Shown here: positions 6,216 through 12,110 of the stretch, in pieces
Layout: each line of letters starts with the position of its first letter
How positions within the stretch are numbered: position 1 is the stretch's first letter
Assembly (NCBI GenBank): GCA_900548845.1
Contig: URMI01000009.1
Coordinates: 1 to 12,110, forward strand
From: an uncultured Clostridia bacterium
GTDB lineage: Bacteria; Bacillota; Clostridia; Christensenellales; Borkfalkiaceae
Direction: 5' to 3'
DNA: 12,110 nt
Translations under genes and position numbers: made by a program
Notes under the pieces: generated by a model
The model's database searches: none
Told to the model about the DNA's origin: nothing
What the model saw: the letters and a program-made list of their open reading frames with translations, nothing else

Positions 6216-7943
6216 ATGCAAGCGAAAATGGTAAACTTAAAGATCAATAATATCTCCGTCAGCGTGCCCGAGGGGACGACCATCCTCGAAGCGGCGCGCA
6301 AGGCGCACATCGAGATCCCCACCCTCTGCTACCTCAAAGACGTCAGCTGCGTGGGCTCCTGCCGCATGTGCCTCGTCGAGGCAACGGGCGCGAGAGGGCT
6401 CGTCGCCGCGTGCGTCTATCCCGTCTCCGAAGGCATGGAGGTGCGCACCAACACCGAAAAGTGCCGCCAGAGCCGCAAGATGACGCTCGAGCTCATCCTG
6501 AGCAAGCACAAGAAGAAGTGCCTCTCCTGCGAGCGCAACCACAACTGCGAGCTGCAGAAGCTCTCCCTCGGCTACAGCGTCGACGAAGACCGCTTCAAGG
6601 GCGAGGACTTCGTGCTCCCCATCGACACCTCCACCCCTTACGTCGTCAGAGACAACGACAAGTGCATCAACTGCATGCGCTGCGTCGCCGCCTGCCGCAA
6701 GCAGAACGTCAACGCCATCGGCCCCATCGGCAGAGGCTTCCACGTCCACATCGGTTCGGCGTTCGATATGCCCCTTTCCGAGTCCGTCTGCGTGGGCTGC
6801 GGTCAGTGCATCGTCGCCTGCCCCGTCGGCGCCCTCTCCGAAAATTCCACCATCGAGAACGTGTGGAAGGCGCTCTCCGACCCCACCAAGCAGGTCGTGT
6901 TCTTCACGGCGCCCTCCGTCCGCGCGACGCTGGGCGAGGCGTTCGATATGCCCGTCGGCACCAACGTCGAGGGCAAGATGGTGGCAGCCATCCGCCGCCT
7001 CGGCCCCGACCATGTGTTCAACATGGACGTCACCGCCGACCTCACCATCATGGAGGAGGCGAGCGAGCTCATCAACCGCATCAAGACGGGCAAGCCCATG
7101 CCCATGTTCACCTCGTGCTGCCCCGCGTGGATCAAGTTCGTTGAGCAGCGCCATCCCGAGATGATCCCCCACCTCTCCTCCTGCAAGTCGCCCCAGCAGA
7201 TGTTCGGCGCGCTCTTGAAGAGCTATTGGTGCGAAAAGAACGGCGTCGATCCCAAGAATCTGTACGTCGTCAGCGTCATCCCCTGCACCGCCAAGAAGTA
7301 TGAGTGCACGCGCGAGGAGATGAAGGACGACGTGGATGCAGCCATCACGACGCGCGAACTTGCGCGCATGATCAAGACGGCGGGCATCAAGTTCACCGAG
7401 CTTCCCGACGAGGAATTCGACAATCCCTTCGCGACGGCAACGGGCGGCGGCGCCATCTTCGGCGCGACGGGCGGCGTCATGGAAGCGGCTCTGCGCACGG
7501 CGGCGCACATGATGGACGGCAGCTTCGAAGTGCTCGACTTCTTTGCGGTGCGCGGTACCAACCCCATCAAGGAAGCGACCTATCTTGTGGCGGGCAACAC
7601 CATCCGCGTGGCGGTCGCGAGCGGCCTTGCAAACGCCGAGACCATCATCAAACAGATCGAATCGGGCGAGAAGAAGTACGACTTCATCGAGATCATGGCG
7701 TGCCCCGGCGGCTGCGTCAACGGCGGCGGCCAGCCCACCCTTTCGGACAGCGTCCGCAACAACACGGAGCTCAAAGAGTCGCGCGCCAAGGCGCTCTATA
7801 CCTCGGATACCAAGAACGAGCTGCGCAGAAGCTCGGATTCGCCCGTGATGGACGTCATCTACAACGACTACTTCGGGTTCCCCAACAGCCACAAGGCGCA
7901 CGAGATCCTGCATACCACCTACCATGCAGACAAGCGCATTTGA
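6216..7943 (+). CDS. hydA: [FeFe]-hydrogenase catalytic subunit HydA (group A3)
   Basis: HydA carries the H-cluster and reduces protons to H2 with electrons from ferredoxin and, through HydBC, from NADH. The 575-residue product shows a [2Fe-2S] domain (C38-x10-C49-x2-C52-x13-C66), a His-Cys3 [4Fe-4S] site (H98, C102, C105, C111), two [4Fe-4S] clusters (C150/153/156/160 and C192/195/198/202) and all three H-cluster motifs: TSCCPAW (299-305), IPCTAKKYE (355-363) and MACPGGCVNGGGQP (494-507). The predicted H-cluster ligands are C302, C357, C496 and C500, with C301 as proton relay; E281, E284 and S321 align by offset with the CpI proton path. Unusually, Ile355 stands where the motif normally starts with Met. 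I chose ATG 6216 because GAGGT (6206-6210) precedes it by 5 nt; GTG 6204 overlaps the hydB end and lacks a site. The maturases HydE, HydF and HydG are not in the window. Confidence 0.97.
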   Translation: MQAKMVNLKINNISVSVPEGTTILEAARKAHIEIPTLCYLKDVSCVGSCRMCLVEATGARGLVAACVYPVSEGMEVRTNTEKCRQSRKMTLELILSKHKKKCLSCERNHNCELQKLSLGYSVDEDRFKGEDFVLPIDTSTPYVVRDNDKCINCMRCVAACRKQNVNAIGPIGRGFHVHIGSAFDMPLSESVCVGCGQCIVACPVGALSENSTIENVWKALSDPTKQVVFFTAPSVRATLGEAFDMPVGTNVEGKMVAAIRRLGPDHVFNMDVTADLTIMEEASELINRIKTGKPMPMFTSCCPAWIKFVEQRHPEMIPHLSSCKSPQQMFGALLKSYWCEKNGVDPKNLYVVSVIPCTAKKYECTREEMKDDVDAAITTRELARMIKTAGIKFTELPDEEFDNPFATATGGGAIFGATGGVMEAALRTAAHMMDGSFEVLDFFAVRGTNPIKEATYLVAGNTIRVAVASGLANAETIIKQIESGEKKYDFIEIMACPGGCVNGGGQPTLSDSVRNNTELKESRAKALYTSDTKNELRRSSDSPVMDVIYNDYFGFPNSHKAHEILHTTYHADKRI

Positions 7944-7962
7944 GGGCTGAAAAACCCGAACG

Positions 7963-7997
7963 AAAAAAAGAGCACGGAAGTTCCGTGCTCTTTTTTT
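7963..7997. terminator. Terminator of hydCBA, probably bidirectional
   Basis: GAGCACGGA (7970-7978) pairs with TCCGTGCTC (7982-7990) around a 3-nt loop, flanked by seven A before and seven T after. It begins 19 nt after the hydA stop. The same structure reads as hairpin plus T7 on the minus strand, 66 nt after the fibre gene stop, so it likely serves both convergent genes. Confidence 0.93.
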
Positions 7998-8050
7998 GCC
8001 TGCGAAAGCGCCTTCGGGCGGTGAATGCCCCTCCCCAAAGGCGGCAGGCA
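7997..8050 (-). repeat. Structured 3' element after the fibre gene
   Basis: Outer arms TGCCTGC (7997-8003) and GCAGGCA (8044-8050) enclose a CGCC-TTCG-GGCG tetraloop hairpin (8009-8020). Read on the minus strand it starts 13 nt after the fibre gene stop and runs directly into the terminator. Blocks in it (GCCGCCT, GGGGCAT and GGCGCTTTC in minus-strand order) recur after purB at 9676-9719. Confidence 0.5.
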
Positions 8051-8063
8051 TCAGCGAAGAGAG

Positions 8064-9554
8064 CTAAATGACCGTCTTCCACGCGCACCAGCTTCCGCCC
8101 GAATAGTTGCGGATGCGGATGGCGCAGTCGCTCTGCTGCGAGACGGCGAGCTGGACGATGTTATCCCCTTCGTCTGCATGCGAGAAGGTCATGAGCAGCC
8201 ACTTGCAGTTCTGCGCGGTATTCCCGGAAGAGGTAGGCGCGTTGGAGCAGGGAAGGTCGGAAGACCCCTGCACATAGTAACAGCCCGTTTCGTCGAGGAT
8301 GTTGAAGTTAGCGCCGTAGCGCACCATATCGCTCATGATGAGCTGACGCTCGTTGTCGAGAAGCCCGAGGCCCAGATCGTGTTTGCTGATGGTGACGACG
8401 CCCGTCTGTCCGTTGACAGAGGTGACACCCCCCGAACCGCCCGCGGGCTTATCGGTGAGATCGTTGTAGGAGCCTGTGAGGGCAACGTCGGCAAGGCCGA
8501 GATCGTACTTGCTGATGGTGACGACGCCCGTCTGCCCGTTGACGGAGGTGACACCGCCCGAACCGCCCGCGGGCTTATCGGTGAGATCGTTGTAAGAGCC
8601 TGTGAGGGCGACGTCGGCAAGGCCGAGATCGTACTTGCTGATGGTGACAACGCCCGTCTGCCCGTTGACGGACGAGACGGCGGCAGGAGCAGGCTTATCC
8701 TCAAGGTCGTTATAAGAGCCAGTGAGGGCGACGTCGGCAAGGCCTAAATCGTACTTGCTGATGGTGACAACGCCCGTCTGCCCGTTGACGGACGAGACGG
8801 CGGCAGGGGCAGGCTTATCCTCAAGGTCGTTGTAAGAGCCTGTGAGAGCGACGTCGGCAAGGCCTAAATCGTACTTACTGATGGTGACGGTGCCCGTCTG
8901 CCCGTTGACCGAAGTGACCGCTCCCCCGCTGCCGCCCCCGAGCCCCGAGACGGGTTCGAGCACGCCGCCCGAATAGTAGCAGAGCGTGTAGCCGTCCTCC
9001 TCCTTTCTGAAGAAGATGCCGCCGTCTGCGAGCGAGGCGCTCGGCTGCGTCTGCCCCGCTTCGCCCACCTCGACGATCTGTTTGCCGCCCGTGACGAAGC
9101 CGTAAGCGTTGACGCTGACGGCGGAGTAGCTCCCCGGCGTCACCTTGCGGGTGAGCGCGGAAAAATCGTAAGCGTTGAGAAGGTCGAGGATCTGCTGATG
9201 GAGCGAGGGCTGCGGTTCTTCGTCCGCCTCGCGGTAGGCGCCCCCGAGGCAGCGAAGGCGCACGAATGAGCTTGCGATGCGCCGCCCCGCGCCGTTTGCG
9301 CTGTACACGCCGACAAATGCGGTGTCGCAGTCGGGCGAGGTGACGGCGGGCAGATCGCAGGAAGTGCCCGTGAAGAGCTGTTCGCGGCAGCCGCCCGCCC
9401 ATAAGAGGACGGCGACGCGCTGGGAATAGTCGTCCCACTCGCTGTCGAAGTCAAATTCGAGCCTGTAACTGTTTTCATTGAAGGAAACGAGATCGAAAAA
9501 GTCGGTCTCGGCGTGTTTCCCCTTCACTCTGATGGCAATGGTTTGCTGAGCCAT
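8064..9554 (-). CDS. Phage tail-fibre-like repeat protein with pyocin-knob-like C-terminus
   Basis: The 496-residue product looks like a receptor-binding fibre. Residues 1-105 resemble the N-terminal domain of Firmicute phage baseplate upper (BppU-like) proteins, with the FDFDSEWDDY segment at 34-43. A helical and Gly-rich stretch follows (117-213). Residues 214-397 hold four full and one partial copy of a repeat based on SVNGQTGVVTISKYDLGLADVALTGSYNDL-DKPA; VNGQTG and YNDL-DKP motifs are typical of phage fibre shafts. Residues 400-496 (CYYVQG, W-LLMTF, IRIRNYSGGSW-AW) resemble the pyocin-knob domain. No signal peptide or membrane segment is seen. ATG 9554 is preferred over ATG 9590 because GGGAGG (9566-9561) lies 6 nt upstream. 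The stop is TAG. No other phage gene is nearby. I see no clear promoter in the 66 nt up to the purB terminator; a CGCGTT/AACGCG hairpin (9590-9610) lies there. Confidence 0.88.
   Translation of the reverse strand: MAQQTIAIRVKGKHAETDFFDLVSFNENSYRLEFDFDSEWDDYSQRVAVLLWAGGCREQLFTGTSCDLPAVTSPDCDTAFVGVYSANGAGRRIASSFVRLRCLGGAYREADEEPQPSLHQQILDLLNAYDFSALTRKVTPGSYSAVSVNAYGFVTGGKQIVEVGEAGQTQPSASLADGGIFFRKEEDGYTLCYYSGGVLEPVSGLGGGSGGAVTSVNGQTGTVTISKYDLGLADVALTGSYNDLEDKPAPAAVSSVNGQTGVVTISKYDLGLADVALTGSYNDLEDKPAPAAVSSVNGQTGVVTISKYDLGLADVALTGSYNDLTDKPAGGSGGVTSVNGQTGVVTISKYDLGLADVALTGSYNDLTDKPAGGSGGVTSVNGQTGVVTISKHDLGLGLLDNERQLIMSDMVRYGANFNILDETGCYYVQGSSDLPCSNAPTSSGNTAQNCKWLLMTFSHADEGDNIVQLAVSQQSDCAIRIRNYSGGSWCAWKTVI
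8364..8915 (-). repeat. Tandem coding repeats in the fibre gene (four full units and one partial)
   Basis: Equivalent positions occur at 8878, 8758, 8638, 8512 and 8386, giving periods of 120, 120, 126 and 126 bp (40, 40, 42 and 42 residues). Units 1-2 end in LEDKPAPAAV and use TTA for Leu in KYDLG. Units 3-4 end in LTDKPAGGSGGV and use CTC at that Leu. The fifth unit is partial and diverges after KHDLGLG into the knob domain. The units are nearly identical at DNA level. Confidence 0.95.
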
Positions 9555-9620
9555 GTCGTTCCTCCCGTTGTCTTTCCTCCATGATAACACGCGTTGGGCG
9601 GCAAAACGCGCTTACATGAC

Positions 9621-9644
9621 AAAAAACCGCAGAAATCTCTGCGG
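9621..9644 (-). terminator. Terminator of purB
   Basis: A perfect 7-bp stem, CCGCAGA (9627-9633) with TCTGCGG (9638-9644), has a 4-nt loop. On the minus strand it is followed by TTTTTT (9626-9621). It lies 75 nt after the purB stop and 66 nt before the start of the fibre gene. Confidence 0.86.
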
Positions 9645-9675
9645 CTTTTGCGGTTTGGATGAAAGTTTGGGGGGT

Positions 9676-9719
9676 GAAAGCGCCCGCCCGATGCCCCTAT
9701 CGGGAGAGAGGCGGCGGGC
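9676..9719 (-). repeat. Structured 3' element after purB
   Basis: GCCCGCC (9682-9688) pairs with GGCGGGC (9713-9719); an alternative inner stem CCCGAT (9687-9692) with ATCGGG (9699-9704) overlaps it. On the minus strand it directly follows the purB stop codon. It shares the blocks GCCGCCT, GGGGCAT and GGCGCTTTC, in the same order and strand, with the element at 7997-8050. Confidence 0.5.
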
Positions 9720-11156
9720 TCAGACGCGCACTTCGCCCGTGGCGCCGAGGATAGCGCGGTGCCGATCGAGGATGGGGTCGATCTCGTTTTTGATGAACTC
9801 CTCCGTCTGGTGAGGGGCGCGGCCGACGAATTTCTTGGGCTCCAGGATCTCTTCGAGCTTGTCGTGCGCGGCTTCGAACATGGGGTCTTTGCGGATGCGA
9901 TCGAGAAGGTCGTTCTCTCCGCCGTTGACTTTGACGTTGGCGCCCGCTTCCTGCGAAAGTTCGCGGATGCGCTCGTGCAGCTCCTGCCTGTCTTTTCCCG
10001 CTTTGACGCACTCCATCATGATGTTTTCCGTCGCCATGAAGGGAAGCTCCTGCGCGATATGCTTTGCAATGACCTTCTCATAGACGACGAGGTTCTCTGC
10101 GACGTTCATATAGATGGTGAGGATGGCGTCCGCCGTGAGGAACGCCTGCGCGTTGACGATGCGGCGGTTGGCAGAATCGTCGAGGGTGCGCTCGAACCAC
10201 TGCGTGGAAGCCGTGACCGCCGAGTTCATGGGAAGGGAGACAAGATAGCGGCAAAGCGAGCCCATGCGCTCGCAGCGCATCGGGTTGCGCTTGTACGCCA
10301 TCGCCGAGGAGCCGACCTGCGTCTTTTCGAAGGGCTCCTCCACCTCCTTCATGTGCTGGAGAAGGCGGATGTCGTTGGAGAATTTGTAGGCGCTCTGCGC
10401 GATCTGGGAGAGCACGCAGAGGACGTTGTAGTCGAACTTGCGGGGGTACGTCTGCCCCGTGACGCCGTACACCTTTTCATAGCCCATCTTTTTAACGACG
10501 CGCCTTTCAAGTTCCTTGACCTTCTCTTCGTCGCCGTCGAAAAGCTCCAAAAAGCTTGCCTGGGTGCCCGTCGTGCCCTTGACGCCGCGGAGCTTGAAGT
10601 GCTCTTTGAGATTTTGCAGGCTCTCGTAGTCGAGCATGAGGTCTTGGAGCCACAGCGTGGCGCGCTTGCCCACCGTCGTGAGCTGGGCGGGCTGAAGGTG
10701 CGTGAAGCCGAGCGTCGGGAGATCTTTATATCTGAGCGCGAAGGAGCGGAGCTTATCCATGACGTTGACGAGCTTTTGTTCGATGATGCCGAGCGCGTCG
10801 CGCATGATGATGAGCTCGGAGTTGCAGTCGACGAAGCAGCTCGTCGCGCCCAGGTGGATGATGCCCTTTGCGGAGGGAGCGACGTCGCCGAATGCCGCGA
10901 CGTGCGCCATGACGTCGTGCCGCTTCTGGCGTTCGTACTCTTCGGCGCGCTCGTAGTCGATGTCATCGATGTGCGCTTTGAGCTCCTCGACCTGCTCTTT
11001 CGTGATGGGAAGCCCGAGCTCCATCTCGCTCTCCGCAAGCGCGGTCCAGAGCTGCCTCCACAGGCGGAAGCGCTTCTCATCGCCGAAGTTGATGAGCATC
11101 TCGCGGCTCGCATAGCGGGTCGTCAAGGGGTTTTCGTACAATAGTTTGTCTGACAT
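9720..11156 (-). CDS. purB: Adenylosuccinate lyase
   Basis: This fumarase/aspartase-superfamily enzyme acts twice in purine synthesis: SAICAR to AICAR, and adenylosuccinate to AMP, each releasing fumarate. The 478-residue product carries the family signature GSSAMAYKRNPMRCE (282-296), whose serines include the catalytic base, plus KRHDVMAHVAAF (78-89), LGATSCFVDCN (102-112) and GFTHLQPAQ (150-158) with H153 as the expected active-site His. Length and the SSAMxYKRNPMR form resemble the longer human-ADSL-type subfamily rather than the roughly 430-residue Bacillus type. The ATG at 11156-11154 has AGGAG 6 nt upstream. A 74-nt gap with a palindrome separates it from the upstream PPIase gene, so it may have its own promoter or be read through. 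It is terminated at 9621-9644. Confidence 0.96.
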   Translation of the reverse strand: MSDKLLYENPLTTRYASREMLINFGDEKRFRLWRQLWTALAESEMELGLPITKEQVEELKAHIDDIDYERAEEYERQKRHDVMAHVAAFGDVAPSAKGIIHLGATSCFVDCNSELIIMRDALGIIEQKLVNVMDKLRSFALRYKDLPTLGFTHLQPAQLTTVGKRATLWLQDLMLDYESLQNLKEHFKLRGVKGTTGTQASFLELFDGDEEKVKELERRVVKKMGYEKVYGVTGQTYPRKFDYNVLCVLSQIAQSAYKFSNDIRLLQHMKEVEEPFEKTQVGSSAMAYKRNPMRCERMGSLCRYLVSLPMNSAVTASTQWFERTLDDSANRRIVNAQAFLTADAILTIYMNVAENLVVYEKVIAKHIAQELPFMATENIMMECVKAGKDRQELHERIRELSQEAGANVKVNGGENDLLDRIRKDPMFEAAHDKLEEILEPKKFVGRAPHQTEEFIKNEIDPILDRHRAILGATGEVRV

Positions 11157-11194
11157 AATACTCTCCTAACAGTCCAGAAACAAAAGTTTTACCC

Positions 11195-11215
11195 TGATTA
11201 TGTCACGCATAATCA
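11195..11215. promoter_or_regulatory. Perfect palindrome upstream of purB, possible operator
   Basis: TGATTATG (11195-11202) and CATAATCA (11208-11215) are perfect 8-bp arms around a 5-bp spacer. The centre is 45 nt before the purB ATG. No T-run follows on either strand, so it does not look like a terminator. On the minus strand it overlaps a possible extended -10 (TGACATAAT) and a TTGATT that could be a weak -35 with TAAAAC 19 bp on. The shape suits a dimeric regulator, but I do not recognise the site. Confidence 0.5.
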
Positions 11216-11230
11216 AGATGTTGTGATATT

Positions 11231-11749
11231 TCAGACGATTTTTTCGGGTTCAGGATAGCTTTCGCCGAAGGTCTCCGCCGTGACCTTCTTCATCTTCTGC
11301 TCTTTTAAAGGCTTATCGCGGAAGTCGGTGGGCGTCGTTGCGATCGCATCCACCGCCTCCATCCCCTCGATGACCTTGCCGAAGGCGGCGTACTGCCCGT
11401 CGAGATAGGGCGCAGCGGCGTGCATCACGAAGAACTGAGAGCCTGCGGAATCGGGGTGCTGTGCGCGCGCCATGGAAAGGACGCCGCGCTCGTGCTTCAC
11501 GGGGTTTTCCACGCCGTTGCTTTTGAACTCCCCTTTGATGTGGTAGCCGGGGCCGCCCGTGCCGACGCCCTTGGGGTCCCCTCCCTGGATCATGAAGCCT
11601 TCGATGACGCGGTGGAAGATGATGCCGTCGTAAAAGCCCTTCTGAACAAGAGACAAGAAATTGTTGACGGTGTTGGGCGCGAGCTCGGGATAGAGCTCGG
11701 CGCGGAAGACGGAGCCGTCCTCCATTTCAAAGGTGACGATGGGATGCAT
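11231..11749 (-). CDS. ppiB: Cyclophilin-type peptidyl-prolyl cis-trans isomerase
   Basis: Cyclophilins catalyse cis-trans isomerisation of peptide bonds before proline and assist protein folding. The product has 172 residues and one cyclophilin domain, without signal peptide or lipobox, so it should be cytoplasmic. Active-site positions are visible in FHRVIEGFMIQGGDP (45-59): R47, F52, M53 and Q55 match CypA R55, F60, M61 and Q63. SQFFV (104-108) follows. The segment YLDGQYAAFGKV (115-126) has Tyr where human CypA has W121, a substitution usually associated with weak cyclosporin binding. The ATG at 11749-11747 has AAGGAGA 6 nt upstream, within the 3' end of the preceding gene; only 1 nt separates the two, so they are co-transcribed and probably translationally coupled. 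Confidence 0.95.
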   Translation of the reverse strand: MHPIVTFEMEDGSVFRAELYPELAPNTVNNFLSLVQKGFYDGIIFHRVIEGFMIQGGDPKGVGTGGPGYHIKGEFKSNGVENPVKHERGVLSMARAQHPDSAGSQFFVMHAAAPYLDGQYAAFGKVIEGMEAVDAIATTPTDFRDKPLKEQKMKKVTAETFGESYPEPEKIV

Positions 11750-11750
11750 G

Positions 11751-12110
11751 TTATTTCTCCTTGCGATCTTGAAGATCGGAATATTTTTCGATGACGGTCC
11801 CCGCTTCGCGGAAGAGCTGCATGGAGAACTCGTCGGGATAGCCTTCGTCGTAGACGACGCGTTTTATCCCTGCGTTGATGATCATCTTTGCGCAGATGAC
11901 GCAGGGCTGGTGGGTGCAGTAGAGGGTCGCCCCCGTGATGTTGATGCCGTATTTCGCCGCCTGGATGATGGCGTTCTGCTCGGCGTGGACGCCGTAGCAC
12001 AGCTCCGCGCGCGTGCCGCTTGCGATGTTGAGCTTTTCGCGCAGGCACTCGCCCTTCTCAACGCAGGAAGGGATGCCCGAAGGCGCGCTGTTGTAGCCAG
12101 TCGTCATGAC
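11751..12110 (-). CDS. dCMP deaminase family protein (ComEB-like), 5' end beyond window
   Basis: This zinc-dependent enzyme family converts dCMP to dUMP, the precursor for thymidylate synthase. The 118 residues from ATG 12107 contain the zinc motifs HAEQNAI (41-47; H41 ligand, E43 proton shuttle) and PCVIC (68-72; C69 and C72). The CLREKLNIASG...ELCYGVHAEQN context is typical of dCMP rather than cytidine deaminases. The frame stays open to the window edge: the preceding codon is GTC, and TTGYNSAPSGIPSC normally lies well inside the protein, so ATG 12107 is not the real start and an N-terminal strand-helix segment is off the window. It ends with TAA at 11753-11751, 1 nt before ppiB, forming an operon with it. 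ComEB or dCMP deaminase is the best name; a related deaminase cannot be excluded. Confidence 0.9.
   Translation of the reverse strand, partial: VMTTGYNSAPSGIPSCVEKGECLREKLNIASGTRAELCYGVHAEQNAIIQAAKYGINITGATLYCTHQPCVICAKMIINAGIKRVVYDEGYPDEFSMQLFREAGTVIEKYSDLQDRKEK

Noticed and set aside
6237..8051. 604-codon minus-strand ORF opposite hydA
   Set aside because: It mirrors the hydA codon pattern on the opposite strand; the sense frame has every hydrogenase motif. GC-rich codon use makes such antisense frames common here (also 4852-6129 and 9759-11144).
8025..8747. 240-codon plus-strand repetitive ORF
   Set aside because: It is the antisense of the fibre repeats, starts within the 3' element after hydA, and has no initiation signals.
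8364..8915. CRISPR array or diversity-generating retroelement
   Set aside because: The 120/126-bp repeats are coding and in frame, with no short repeat-spacer pattern, no cas genes, no reverse transcriptase and no A-biased variable copy.
12105..12107. ATG 12107 as start of the deaminase gene
   Set aside because: The frame remains open to the window edge, and the sequence after it corresponds to an internal part of dCMP deaminases, so the real start is outside the window.

Overview
The window reads as a chromosomal contig end from a GC-rich, strictly anaerobic, fermentative member of the Clostridia (Firmicutes). It is probably an uncultured gut or rumen lineage assembled from Illumina reads. 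Three things point there: consensus sigma-A promoters (TTGACA-17-TATAAT with extended -10), strong AGGAGG ribosome binding sites, and an electron-bifurcating [FeFe]-hydrogenase operon. The genus cannot be named from this sequence. Bases 1-25 are not biological: they match the 3' end of the Illumina TruSeq universal adapter.

Layout. 26-1176: a terminator of an unseen upstream gene, then a one-gene cassette (131-931, + strand) for a secreted or membrane-anchored protein of unknown function, with a consensus promoter and its own terminator, then a REP-like palindromic element. 1177-3483 (- strand): a complete glycogen/maltodextrin phosphorylase (glgP) with promoter and terminator. 3484-3802: a divergent regulatory region. 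3803-7943 (+ strand): hydC-hydB-hydA, encoding the three subunits of a group A3 NADH/ferredoxin-dependent bifurcating hydrogenase, ended by a strong hairpin terminator. 8064-9554 (- strand): an orphan phage-fibre-like gene with five 40/42-residue repeats and a pyocin-knob-like C-terminus. 9720-12110 (- strand): purB (adenylosuccinate lyase), preceded by a cyclophilin PPIase gene and a dCMP-deaminase-like gene that runs off the window end.

How the genes fit together. Phosphorylase releases glucose-1-phosphate from storage glucan for glycolysis. HydABC would dispose of the resulting NADH and reduced ferredoxin as H2. The two are transcribed divergently from one 319-bp region, but no shared operator was identified. 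The purB side is nucleotide metabolism (AMP/IMP synthesis, dCMP to dUMP) plus protein folding.

Most notable points: (1) hydC carries an in-frame TAG at codon 35, where NuoE-type proteins usually have Gln, while all its iron-sulfur cysteines lie downstream and hydB and hydA are intact; (2) an isolated fibre protein, with paired repeat subtypes recording stepwise tandem duplication, sits among housekeeping genes without other phage genes; (3) nearly identical hairpin stems terminate three neighbouring transcripts; (4) two adjacent minus-strand genes end in a related structured 3' element; (5) a perfect 8-bp-arm palindrome lies upstream of purB. I did not find a convincing new multi-gene system here.
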